NCBI GenBank assembly: GCA_019240015.1
Contig: JAFAZB010000539.1
Coordinates: 1 to 10,385 of the forward strand
DNA length: 10,385 bases
Reading direction: 5' to 3'
From: Solirubrobacterales bacterium
Lineage (GTDB): Bacteria; Actinomycetota; Thermoleophilia; Solirubrobacterales; Solirubrobacteraceae
Below, in pieces: positions 1-6,461 of the stretch. Every line of letters starts with the position of its first letter. Position 1 is the stretch's first letter. The position numbers and the translations under genes are program-made. The notes below the pieces were generated by a model. That model searched no databases. It was given only the letters and a program-made list of their open reading frames with translations, and was not told the DNA's origin.

Positions 1-940
1 CGCAGTCACGATCCGCGATCAACAGCTGAGCGTGGAGGAGCACCCCGACCCCGAGCCCGGCTCGGGGGAGGTGCTGGTGAAGGTTCGGGCAGCCGGGATC
101 AACGGCGCCGACATGCACCAGCGCCGCGGGCGGTATCCCGCGCCGCCCGGCGTGCCGGCGGACATCCCCGGGCTCGAGCTGGCGGGAACCGTCCTCGCTC
201 GCGGGCCCGGCGCGGCGCGCTTCGCGGAGGGCGACCGGGTGATGGGGATCGTCGGCGGCGGCGGCCAGGCCGAGCTGGCGGTGGTGCACGAGCGGATCCT
301 GATGGCGGTCCCCGAGCACCTCGACTGGGCCCAGGCCGGCGCCGTGCCCGAGGTGTTCACGACCGCGCACGACGCGCTCTTCACCCAGGCCGCGCTGAAG
401 CCCGGGGAACGGCTGCTGGTGCACGGCGGCGCCGGCGGCGTCGGGACGGCCGCGGTCCAGCTCGCCCACGCGGCGGGGGCGCGCGTGACGGCCACGGTGC
501 GAAACCCGCAGGCGCGCGCGCAGGTCGCGGAGCTGGGGGCCGAGGTGATCGAGCCGGAGGGGTTCGCCGAGCACGGGCCGTTCGACGTGATCCTCGAGCT
601 GGTCGGCGCCCCCAACCTGGGCGAGAACGTAAAGGCGCTCGGCACCCAAGGGCGGATCGCCGTGATCGGGATCGGCGCCGGGGCCACCGGAGAGCTGAAT
701 CTGGGGCAGTTGATGAGCAGCCGGGGGCGCATTTTCGCCTCGACGCTGCGCTCGCGGCAGCTCGAGGAGAAGGCGCTCACGGCCCGCGCGCTCGAGCGCT
801 CGGTGCTGCCGTTGCTCGCCGCGGGATCGGTGCGGGTCCTGATCGCCGCCAGCTATCCGCTCGCCGAAGCCGAGCAGGCCTACGATCGCTTCGCCGCCGG
901 CGGCAAGCTCGGAAAGATCGTGCTGGAGATGGACGAGTAG
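1..940 (+). CDS. Quinone oxidoreductase-like MDR-family enzyme (5' partial)
   Basis: Probable NAD(P)H-dependent quinone or enone reductase of the medium-chain dehydrogenase/reductase superfamily, closest in style to the PIG3/zeta-crystallin group; cytosolic. The frame is open from the first base, and residues read before the first in-frame GTG (position 32), AVTIRDQQLSVEEHP, look like a normal MDR N-terminus, so the true start lies a few codons outside the window and the GTG at 32 is internal. Visible hallmarks are AGINGADMHQRRGRYP (GroES-like domain), PGLELAGTV, the Rossmann glycine motif HGGAGGVGTAAVQLA at about 421-465, and the C-terminal GGKLGKIVLEMDE. No cysteine/histidine set for catalytic or structural zinc is seen, which fits a zinc-free reductase rather than an alcohol dehydrogenase. 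The physiological substrate cannot be read from sequence. Class is confident; substrate is not. Confidence 0.9.
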   Translation, partial: AVTIRDQQLSVEEHPDPEPGSGEVLVKVRAAGINGADMHQRRGRYPAPPGVPADIPGLELAGTVLARGPGAARFAEGDRVMGIVGGGGQAELAVVHERILMAVPEHLDWAQAGAVPEVFTTAHDALFTQAALKPGERLLVHGGAGGVGTAAVQLAHAAGARVTATVRNPQARAQVAELGAEVIEPEGFAEHGPFDVILELVGAPNLGENVKALGTQGRIAVIGIGAGATGELNLGQLMSSRGRIFASTLRSRQLEEKALTARALERSVLPLLAAGSVRVLIAASYPLAEAEQAYDRFAAGGKLGKIVLEMDE

Positions 941-942
941 GC

Positions 943-952
943 CCGGCGCCGG
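943..952. repeat. 10-bp perfect palindrome in intergenic gap
   Basis: CCGGCGCCGG is a perfect palindrome between the MDR stop codon and the -10-like hexamer of the next gene. It could be a small operator or part of a weak terminator for the upstream gene, but no T-tract follows, and short GC palindromes are common by chance in DNA of this composition. Confidence 0.3.
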
Positions 953-956
953 CGGT

Positions 957-962
957 TAGACT
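957..962 (+). promoter_or_regulatory. -10-like hexamer TAGACT, leaderless start
   Basis: TAGACT matches TAnnnT and ends 7 bases before the ATG at 970, placing a transcription start at or next to the start codon. No Shine-Dalgarno sequence lies before the ATG, and no convincing -35 element is visible. The same spacing recurs at other unit heads in this window (3751-3756, 6427-6432, 8880-8885, 8884-8889). Confidence 0.5.
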
Positions 963-969
963 CGCGCCC

Positions 970-1155
970 ATGGACCTCGAGGAGAAGACGCTCGACCAGA
1001 TCGGCGACCGCTGTGAGGAGTGCGGTGCGGCGCTCACCCCGGCCGAGTTGCAGGCGGTGATCGAGTCAGGTGGGCCGGCGCTCTGCTCGATCCACGCCGC
1101 CGAGGACGAACCGGGGCTGGCGGCGGAGGAGGCCGGGTTCTTCGAGGGCGAGTAG
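970..1155 (+). CDS. Small CxxC/CxxH protein, putative zinc-binding
   Basis: A 61-residue acidic protein of unknown function. It contains C15-E-E-C18 and, 21 residues later, C39-S-I-H42. This four-ligand spacing suits a single zinc-ribbon or treble-clef-like site. The segment between the pairs (LTPAELQAVIESGG) looks helical, and the acidic C-terminal tail ends FFEGE. There is no signal peptide or membrane segment. The ATG at 970 is chosen because a TAnnnT hexamer sits 7 bases upstream. The overlapping frames at 1020 and 1070 are Arg/Gly/Ser-rich shadows. It might be an adaptor or redox/zinc protein. I do not recognise a named family, but the paired metal ligands argue for a real gene. Confidence 0.7.
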   Translation: MDLEEKTLDQIGDRCEECGAALTPAELQAVIESGGPALCSIHAAEDEPGLAAEEAGFFEGE

Positions 1156-1170
1156 GCGCGCGGCCGAGGA

Positions 1171-1821
1171 TCAGTACGGCGGCAGGTTCGCCCACCACTC
1201 GCCGAGCACCCTGAACGCCGACCAGAACTCGCGCTTGGCGCTGTCCTCGTCGAGCGCCTCGTCGATGTTGGGCACGTACAGCGCCTCGACGCTCGGCGTG
1301 AGGCGTTGCAGTTCCCCGGGCGCGGGTCGGAGCTCATGGGCCAGCGGGAGCTCCAGCTCGTTGATCACCGCCAGCGCCTCGGGCCCCATCACGACGACGA
1401 TCTTGGGCTGGACGATCGCGAGCTCCTCGGCGAGGCGCGCGACGCAGGCCGGGTCGGCGATCGTGGGGTCTGACACCGGGCACTTCACGCATAGCGTCCC
1501 GTACACCGCCAGCGGGTCGATCGCCAGCCGCTTGAGCGACTTCATCAGCGCGTTGCCGGTGCGCCCGTAGAAAGCCACGCCCTCCTCGACCTCGGACGGG
1601 CGGGCCGAGTACTTGACCATCAAGATGTCCGCCTGCGGGTGGCCGGACCCCAGCACGGGCATCAGCTGGCCCCGCGGACAGTGAGCGCAGGACTGGAGCG
1701 CACGCGCGAACGCGTTCAGCTCGCGGATCGCCCGCTCCAGATACTTCTCGCGGATCTCGTCGTCGGTGGCCGGCATTGCACCCGGATTGGACGGCCGGCG
1801 GGCTTGTCCTTGCGAGTGCAT
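1171..1821 (-). CDS. Uracil-DNA glycosylase superfamily protein (family 4-like, altered active site)
   Basis: A 216-residue protein resembling iron-sulfur family 4 uracil-DNA glycosylases, which remove uracil from DNA. C45-x2-C48, C114 and C126 match the four-cysteine 4Fe-4S arrangement. EEGVAFYGRTGNAL (79-92) matches the family segment after the first catalytic motif, and VVVMGPEAL (142-150) matches the central strand. However, the usual GEAPG loop reads KYSAR (70-74), so the catalytic acid is gone, and the HPS-type motif II reads VPNIDEAL (183-190), without its histidine. Uracil excision is therefore doubtful; binding or another base specificity is possible. The ATG at 1821 overlaps the preceding gene's TGA by one base, implying translational coupling. 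An alternative ATG at 1776 (MPATDDEIREKYLERA) gives a more conventional N-terminus. Superfamily is likely; activity unknown. Confidence 0.75.
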   Translation of the reverse strand: MHSQGQARRPSNPGAMPATDDEIREKYLERAIRELNAFARALQSCAHCPRGQLMPVLGSGHPQADILMVKYSARPSEVEEGVAFYGRTGNALMKSLKRLAIDPLAVYGTLCVKCPVSDPTIADPACVARLAEELAIVQPKIVVVMGPEALAVINELELPLAHELRPAPGELQRLTPSVEALYVPNIDEALDEDSAKREFWSAFRVLGEWWANLPPY

Positions 1822-3743
1822 CAGGACTTGCGGGGGGTGCCTGGTCGCTTGCGGCCGGTCGCGCGTCGCACCCGGCGCTCGCGGGACGCTCTCCTGGCGG
1901 CGCCCGGCATGGCCTTCGTCTGCAGGAACTTCAGCGCCTGCACGTACAGCAGGCTCGCCGGGTTGCGGATGATGTCAGCGTCGCGCAACGACTCCAGGAA
2001 CTCCTCGGGACCGTCGAAGTCGCGCATCCGGATCCTGACCGAGCCGAGCCCCTGCGGGACGTGGGCGTCCGACCCCGCGCCGGCCGGGATCCGGTACTTG
2101 GCGGCGAACCGGACCGCCTCCTCGTTGAACTCCGAGATCGCGACGCGCGGGTTGAACACCTCGATCGCGTCGAGCTGCTCGATCACCCCGAGCAGGTGCT
2201 CGTAGTCGGGGACCGAGTGCAGGCGATCGAACGGATGCGGCACGTACACCAGTCCGCCCTGGCGCTTGATCGCCGCGATCGTCTCCTCGAGCGTCAGCCC
2301 GCGAGGGATCTGCTCCTCGATGAACAGCCCGATCACCTCGCCCTGCTCGGCGGTCTTGATCTCCTCGGCGACGATCACCTTGATCCCATCGGCCTTCTGG
2401 AGTGCTTCCCGGGCGCCCGACACCTCGTTGTGGTCGGTGATCGCGATCGCACCGAGTCCACGCGTGCGCGCCTCCGCGAGCAGCACCTCGACCGGCGTCG
2501 CGCAGTCGTAGGAGTGATCGGTGTGCATGTGCAGGTCGACGTCGATCAGCTGGCGGGAGGCCAGCTTGGCGCGGATCCGGCTCTCGCCGGCGGCGTCGTG
2601 CCTGCGCGCCGCCAGTTCCTGGTAGGTCTGCTCGAGCTGGTCCGCGACCCGAGACCACGACAGCGACGCCCGCAGCTGCTCGACGCGCGAGCGAAAGCCC
2701 TCCAGCAGCCGACGGTCCTCGATCAGCTTGCTCAGGTGCGCGCCCAGCGTCTCGACGTCGCCCGGCTCGAACACCAGCCCGTGCTCCCCGTCGGCGAGCA
2801 GCTCCTCGTAGACGGGCAGCCGCGACGTGACCGCTACCAGGCCCGCCCCGAGCGCAGCCAGCAGCGCGCCGGGGATCGGGCGCACCCCCTCTGAGGCGAG
2901 CACCAGCACGTCGGCCCGGGCGATCGCGTCCTGTTCGGAGCGCTCGCGGCCATCGACGAACGAGACCCGCTCGCGCAGCGCCCGGCTGAGCGTTGCGGGC
3001 GGCGGCAGCGGACGGTCAGAGAAGACCGTCGCGTGCCAGTCGGCGTCCGCCGGGAGCGCTCGCAGCGCGCGCAGGAAGCTCCGCGCGGCGGCGCGCTCCT
3101 CGCCGGCGACGAGCAGCAGCTCGACCGCGTGGGCGTGCTCTCGGGGCTGCGATGCGGGCGGGTCGGCGCCGGGCGCGATCACCCGATACTCGCCGGGGAA
3201 GTAGCGCTGCATCAAGCTCCGGGTCGCTCGGTAGCTGACGACCCTCGCGTCGAGTCGCGCGAACAGCAGCCTCGACAGGGGACCCGTCAGCTGGGTCGAG
3301 ACGATCCGCTCGGTGGGGGCGTGAAAGCTGCCCACGTTGAGCGCGCGCGAGTGTCGCAGCGCGGCGCTCGAGGCGCTCGGCGCGAACGGCTCGTGCACGT
3401 TGACCACGTCGAGCGCCAGCGTCGCGAGCGCCTCCTCGATCGTCCGCGCGACGTCGACCGGAAGCGAGGCGCTGCGCCGGCGGGTGGGGGCAAACGGGAG
3501 CACCTCGCCGACCCCGAGCACGAGCGGGTGGCCGTCGGGCTCCTCGGTCAGCGCCTCTAGGCCGGAGCGGATCGCGCGGCGGCTGTCGCGCACCAGCTCC
3601 GGCGACTCGGACGGGGCGACGATCAGCACCCGGTGCCCGCGTGCGGCGAGCTCGTCGGAGACGCGCGACACGTAGGAGTTGACCTCGTTGACCGCCTCCC
3701 AGGCAAACGGCGTCACCTGCGCGATCGCGAGGCGCTGGCTCAC
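1821..3743 (-). CDS. GT-B glycosyltransferase-like domain fused to PHP phosphoesterase domain
   Basis: A 640-residue two-domain protein. Residues 1-380 follow the GT4/PimA layout: AIAQVTPFAW (6-15), AARGHRVLIVAPS (33-45), DVVNVHEPFAPS (112-123), GSFHAPTERI (138-147) and a C-terminal Rossmann half ending near WSRVADQLEQTY. The donor-site signatures are eroded: no Arg/Lys pair near 212-222, and the E-x7-E region reads PIPGALLAALGAG. Residues 401-600 are a PHP domain with a full metal-ligand set: H405-M-H407, D437-H438, E461, H503, D559-A-H561. PHP domains hydrolyse phosphomonoesters or phosphodiesters. The last 30 residues are strongly basic. No signal peptide or membrane span is seen. The GTG at 3743 is chosen because a TAAACT hexamer lies 7 bases upstream and the GT-B first strand begins at once. 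The inositol-lipid genes next door suggest a sugar- or inositol-phosphate substrate (inference). Confidence 0.88.
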   Translation of the reverse strand: MSQRLAIAQVTPFAWEAVNEVNSYVSRVSDELAARGHRVLIVAPSESPELVRDSRRAIRSGLEALTEEPDGHPLVLGVGEVLPFAPTRRRSASLPVDVARTIEEALATLALDVVNVHEPFAPSASSAALRHSRALNVGSFHAPTERIVSTQLTGPLSRLLFARLDARVVSYRATRSLMQRYFPGEYRVIAPGADPPASQPREHAHAVELLLVAGEERAAARSFLRALRALPADADWHATVFSDRPLPPPATLSRALRERVSFVDGRERSEQDAIARADVLVLASEGVRPIPGALLAALGAGLVAVTSRLPVYEELLADGEHGLVFEPGDVETLGAHLSKLIEDRRLLEGFRSRVEQLRASLSWSRVADQLEQTYQELAARRHDAAGESRIRAKLASRQLIDVDLHMHTDHSYDCATPVEVLLAEARTRGLGAIAITDHNEVSGAREALQKADGIKVIVAEEIKTAEQGEVIGLFIEEQIPRGLTLEETIAAIKRQGGLVYVPHPFDRLHSVPDYEHLLGVIEQLDAIEVFNPRVAISEFNEEAVRFAAKYRIPAGAGSDAHVPQGLGSVRIRMRDFDGPEEFLESLRDADIIRNPASLLYVQALKFLQTKAMPGAARRASRERRVRRATGRKRPGTPRKS

Positions 3744-3750
3744 CGCGCTC

Positions 3751-3756
3751 AGTTTA
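3751..3756 (-). promoter_or_regulatory. -10-like hexamer TAAACT for the GT-PHP gene
   Basis: On the minus strand TAAACT matches TAnnnT and ends 7 bases before the GTG at 3743. It lies in an AT-rich island (3751-3762) unusual for this DNA, just after the hairpin that follows ino1. Together these suggest the GT-PHP gene can be transcribed on its own as a leaderless message. No -35 match is visible, since that region falls in the GC hairpin. Confidence 0.5.
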
Positions 3757-3763
3757 TTAATTG

Positions 3764-3789
3764 GGGGCCGCGTGCGCGGCCCCTGTTTT
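3764..3789 (-). terminator. Strong GC hairpin after ino1
   Basis: GGGGCCGC (3764-3771), a 4-base loop, and GCGGCCCC (3776-3783) form a perfect 8-bp stem just beyond the ino1 stop codon. The clean T-tract (TGTTTT, 3784-3789) is on the plus-strand side, so as an intrinsic terminator it is best placed to stop antisense transcription. In the ino1 direction the hairpin is followed by CAATTAATAAA, a weaker tail. It may act partly in both directions, lowering readthrough into the GT-PHP gene. Confidence 0.55.
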
Positions 3790-4943
3790 CAGGCCTTCGC
3801 TTTGCGCTTGGCCTTGCCCGCCGAGCGGGCGTACTTGGCGATGAACTCTTCGGTCATCGCCCTGGCCTCGGCGTCGGGGCGCTGGTGCATCGGCGACTTC
3901 ATCAGGTACGAGCTGGGACCGTCGAGCTGCCCGGCAAGGCCGTTGTTGAGCGCGAGCTTGCAGCAGCGCACGGCGTCGTTCACGATCCCGGCCGAGTTGG
4001 GCGAGTCCCACACCTCGAGCTTCAGCTCGGCGGTCAGCGGCACGTCGCCGAAGGCCTGCCCTTCGAGGCGGATGTGCGCCCACTTGCGGTCGGTCAGCCA
4101 GGGGACGTAGTCGGACGGCCCCACGTGCACGTCGTCGGCCGGGAGCGTGTGCCCCATGACCGAGGTGACGGCGTTGGTCTTGGAGATCTTCTTGGACTCG
4201 AGCCGCTCGCGCTCGAGCATGTTGTAGAAGTCCATGTTGCCGCCGACGTTGAGCTGCGAGGTCCGCACCAGCTTGACCCCCCGCTCGTGGAACAGCCGCG
4301 CCAGCGCGCGGTGGACGATCGTCGCGCCCACCTGCGATTTGATGTCGTCGCCGACGATCGGCACGCCGGCCTTCTTGAAGCGCCCGTTCCAGTAGTCCTC
4401 GCGGGCGATGAACACAGGGATGCAGTTGACCATCGCGCAGCCGGCCTCGAGCACCTGCTCGACGTACCACTTGGTGGCCTGCTCGGAGCCGACCGGCAGG
4501 TAGGAGACGACCACGTCGGTACGAGTCTCCTTGAGGATCTCGACGATGTCGGCGGTCGGCCCGGGGGCCTTGGTGATCTTCTCCTTCAGGTACTTGCCGA
4601 GCCCGTCGTGGGTCATGCCGCGCTGCACCGTCACGCCGAGCTCGGGGACGTCGTCGCCCAGCTTCAGCGTGTTGTTCTGGCCGGCGAAGATCGCCTGCGA
4701 GAGGTCCAGGCCGACCTTCGCCGCGTCGATGTCGAACGCGGCCGCGAACTCGATGTCCCGTACGTGGTATCCGCCGAGGTCGACGTGCATCAAGCCCGGC
4801 ACCTCGGCTCGCGGGTCGGCGTCGCGGTAGTAGTGGACGCCTTGTACGAACGAGCTCGCGCAGTTGCCGACGCCGATGATCGCAACCCTCACCTTGTCGG
4901 GCTGGTAGCGGGCCGAGCCGTTCGAGGAGCCGTTGTCGCTCAC
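3789..4943 (-). CDS. ino1: Inositol-3-phosphate synthase
   Basis: Converts D-glucose 6-phosphate to 1D-myo-inositol 3-phosphate using bound NAD+, the first step of inositol lipid (and, in many actinobacteria, mycothiol) synthesis; cytosolic. The 384-residue length fits the short actinobacterial type. Visible motifs are the NAD-binding IIGVGNCASS (22-31), SYLPVGSEQA (147-156), GDDIKSQVGATIVHR (198-212), LNVGGNMDFYNM (231-242), DRKWAHIRLEG (285-295) and LKLEVWDSPNSAGI (307-320), which carry the conserved lysines, aspartate and asparagines of the active site. The tail after 375 is lysine-rich (AGKAKRKAKA). The GTG at 4943 follows the phosphatidyltransferase stop by 31 bases, so the two are probably cotranscribed. 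A GGGGA lies 12 bases upstream, a long spacing for a ribosome site. Assignment is very secure. Confidence 0.96.
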   Translation of the reverse strand: MSDNGSSNGSARYQPDKVRVAIIGVGNCASSFVQGVHYYRDADPRAEVPGLMHVDLGGYHVRDIEFAAAFDIDAAKVGLDLSQAIFAGQNNTLKLGDDVPELGVTVQRGMTHDGLGKYLKEKITKAPGPTADIVEILKETRTDVVVSYLPVGSEQATKWYVEQVLEAGCAMVNCIPVFIAREDYWNGRFKKAGVPIVGDDIKSQVGATIVHRALARLFHERGVKLVRTSQLNVGGNMDFYNMLERERLESKKISKTNAVTSVMGHTLPADDVHVGPSDYVPWLTDRKWAHIRLEGQAFGDVPLTAELKLEVWDSPNSAGIVNDAVRCCKLALNNGLAGQLDGPSSYLMKSPMHQRPDAEARAMTEEFIAKYARSAGKAKRKAKA

Positions 4944-4955
4944 GAACTAGATGTA

Positions 4956-4968
4956 TCCCCGCCGGGGA
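4956..4968. other. Small hairpin in the leader of ino1
   Basis: TCCCC, a 3-base loop and GGGGA form a short stem between the phosphatidyltransferase stop and the ino1 GTG. Read on the minus strand, the second arm holds the only GGGGA purine run before ino1, so folding could mask it. It is too small for a terminator, has no T-tract, and may be incidental. Confidence 0.3.
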
Positions 4969-4974
4969 AGTTGG

Positions 4975-5643
4975 TTACACGGGCCCCGCGGCCGCGCGCA
5001 GCTGCTTGCGCACGTGGGCGATCCGCTGCAGCGTCGTCAGCACGGTGAGCGCCGCGAGCACGTAGACCGCCGGCGCCAGCAGCTCGAAGTGCCCGAGCGA
5101 GGCGCCTTTGGCGAACACCAGCCCCGCTGACAGGATCACCACGCGCACGGGGCGCGTCGCGAGCCCCACCTTGCAGGCGACCCCGAGCGCCTCTGCGCGC
5201 GCCCGGGTGTAGGAGACCATCAGCGACCCCAGCACCGCCGCCACCACCGCCGCGACCGCGACCTGGTCGTGGCGCGAGGCGAAGTACGCCCCGACCGCGG
5301 TCAGCACGATCCCCTCCTCCAGGCGGTCGAGCGTCGAGTCGAGGAACGCGCCGAACTGCGTCCCCTTGCCCGACATCCGTGAGTAGCGCCCGTCGAGCGT
5401 GTCCATCACCGAGCCGACGATGAACGCGACCCCGGCGAGGAAGAACAGCCGTCCCACCACCAGACCCGCGGCGGCCAGGTTGAGCGTGAAGCCGGTCAGC
5501 GAGATCGCATTGGGGGTCAGCCGCGACTCGATCAGCCGTGAGCGCATCAGTTCCTGCGTGGTCGGCCCGGGGCGCCGCGGTCGCTCGCGGCGGGGCCCCC
5601 TGTTCGGCCGTCGTGTCGGGGACGGGGTCGCTTGCTCGGCCAT
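4975..5643 (-). CDS. CDP-alcohol phosphatidyltransferase, probable phosphatidylinositol-phosphate synthase
   Basis: An integral membrane enzyme that transfers a phosphatidyl group from CDP-diacylglycerol to an alcohol. The signature D-x2-D-G-x2-x-R-x8-G-x3-D-x3-D is complete at D81, D84-G85, R89, G98, D102 and D106, with Ser in place of the usual Ala before R89. These aspartates bind the catalytic metals. Several hydrophobic spans surround it. SYTRARAEALG (144-154) resembles the Arg-rich phosphate-binding region of actinobacterial enzymes using inositol 1-phosphate. The neighbouring ino1 supports inositol phosphate as acceptor; phosphatidylglycerophosphate synthase is the main alternative. 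The first 30 residues are an Arg/Pro-rich cytosolic extension. The ATG at 5643 lies 2 bases after the PAP2-gene stop. The same frame stays open to 6198, but that extension is the antisense-like shadow of the PAP2 gene. Length 222 residues is typical. Confidence 0.9.
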   Translation of the reverse strand: MAEQATPSPTRRPNRGPRRERPRRPGPTTQELMRSRLIESRLTPNAISLTGFTLNLAAAGLVVGRLFFLAGVAFIVGSVMDTLDGRYSRMSGKGTQFGAFLDSTLDRLEEGIVLTAVGAYFASRHDQVAVAAVVAAVLGSLMVSYTRARAEALGVACKVGLATRPVRVVILSAGLVFAKGASLGHFELLAPAVYVLAALTVLTTLQRIAHVRKQLRAAAGPV

Positions 5644-5645
5644 CG

Positions 5646-6416
5646 CTAAGCGGTGGCCTGGCCGAACGCCCAGACGTCCGGGCGGGCGCGGGCGAGCAGC
5701 TGCTTGGCGGCCAGCGCCGAGACGCCCGCGGTCAACGCGCCGAGGAACACGTCGGTCAGGTAGTGGTTGCCGGTCGCCACGACCACGAACGTGATCAGCA
5801 GCGGATACAGGCACCAGGCGAGCTTCAGCGGCCGGCGACGGACGAGCCGGGCCATCGCGACGCCGATCATCAGCGCGAAGCACACGTGCATCGACGGGAC
5901 CGCGGCGTAGAAGTTCAGGAACGCGTGCCCGGGCCCGCGGTCGACCCAGCCGCCGAGGAACTGGGAGATCGAATCGGTGAAGCCCCACTCCGGCATCAGC
6001 CGCGGCGGCGCCGTCGGGTACAGGAAGTAGCCGACCAGCGCGATCGCCATCGCGACCATGAACATGTTGCGGATGAAGTAGAAGGAGTCGTTGCGGCGCA
6101 GGTAGATGAACACCAGCGCGCCGATCGTGACGAAGTAGTGCGCGTTCAGGTAGGTCCAGTCGGCGAAGTCCATCAGCCAGTGCCGATTGGATGTCCACGC
6201 CTGGACGCTCGGTTCGATGAACACGTGCAGTACGCGCTCGAGGTTGATGATCTTGGTGGCGTCGCCGAATGGCTTGTAGCTGCCGCTGCCGTCGGCCAGC
6301 GCACGTACCACCTGGTAGAGCATGTAGGCGACGAGCGCGATCAGTAGCTGTCTGACCGCGTCGCGCCAGCCGCGCGGGAGGACCCGCGCCTCGATCAGAT
6401 CAAGTCGACGCCGCAT
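5646..6416 (-). CDS. PAP2-superfamily membrane phosphatase/phosphotransferase (Aur1-like)
   Basis: A 256-residue polytopic membrane protein with about five to six hydrophobic spans. It carries the PAP2 active-site motifs in order: a YPTAPPRL loop (about 133-140), AAVPSMHV (171-178) and ATGNHYLTD (214-222), where the histidines and final aspartate are the phosphatase catalytic set. The PSMH and HY-x2-D forms are those of the PAP2_3 group that includes fungal inositol phosphorylceramide synthase. Either phosphomonoester hydrolysis or phosphoryl-alcohol transfer on a lipid is possible. Sitting 2 bases upstream of the phosphatidyltransferase, with ino1 next, it is a good candidate to dephosphorylate phosphatidylinositol phosphate (inference). 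The ATG at 6416 is preferred to the one at 6428 because TAGGAT ends 10 bases before it and overlaps the 6428 codon; using 6428 adds four residues. Confidence 0.87.
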   Translation of the reverse strand: MRRRLDLIEARVLPRGWRDAVRQLLIALVAYMLYQVVRALADGSGSYKPFGDATKIINLERVLHVFIEPSVQAWTSNRHWLMDFADWTYLNAHYFVTIGALVFIYLRRNDSFYFIRNMFMVAMAIALVGYFLYPTAPPRLMPEWGFTDSISQFLGGWVDRGPGHAFLNFYAAVPSMHVCFALMIGVAMARLVRRRPLKLAWCLYPLLITFVVVATGNHYLTDVFLGALTAGVSALAAKQLLARARPDVWAFGQATA

Positions 6417-6426
6417 GGCGGCAGGC

Positions 6427-6432
6427 ATCCTA
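6427..6432 (-). promoter_or_regulatory. -10-like hexamer TAGGAT for the phosphoinositide operon
   Basis: On the minus strand TAGGAT ends 10 bases before the ATG at 6416, consistent with a leaderless or nearly leaderless transcript. CTGACA (6459-6454) resembles a -35 box, but the 21-base spacer is longer than usual. The ATG at 6428 overlaps this hexamer, which argues against it as the start. Confidence 0.42.
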
Positions 6433-6450
6433 CCGAGGCCGCCGTCCGGT

Positions 6451-6461
6451 CCCTGTCAGGG
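6451..6461. repeat. CCCTGTCAGGG near-palindrome upstream of the PAP2 gene
   Basis: Five-base arms CCCTG and CAGGG flank a single central base, in the -35 region of the putative PAP2 promoter. It could be an operator for a dimeric repressor. Short palindromes in GC-rich DNA are often chance, so the call is weak. Confidence 0.28.

Noticed and set aside
1156..1170. Possible bidirectional terminator between convergent genes
   Set aside because: The 15 bases contain no stem of useful length and no T-tract.
1776..2894. 372-residue plus-strand open frame opposite the PHP domain
   Set aside because: Asp/Arg/Leu-rich with no recognisable motif. The opposite strand holds an intact PHP domain with all metal ligands.
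3633..5048. 471-residue plus-strand open frame opposite ino1
   Set aside because: His/Val/Arg/Gly-rich low-complexity translation with no domain. It is the expected antisense shadow of well-supported ino1 and the fusion gene in GC-rich DNA.
5644..6198. Extension of the phosphatidyltransferase to 407 residues
   Set aside because: The added sequence is an out-of-frame shadow of the PAP2 gene. An ATG 2 bases after the PAP2 stop gives a normal-length enzyme.
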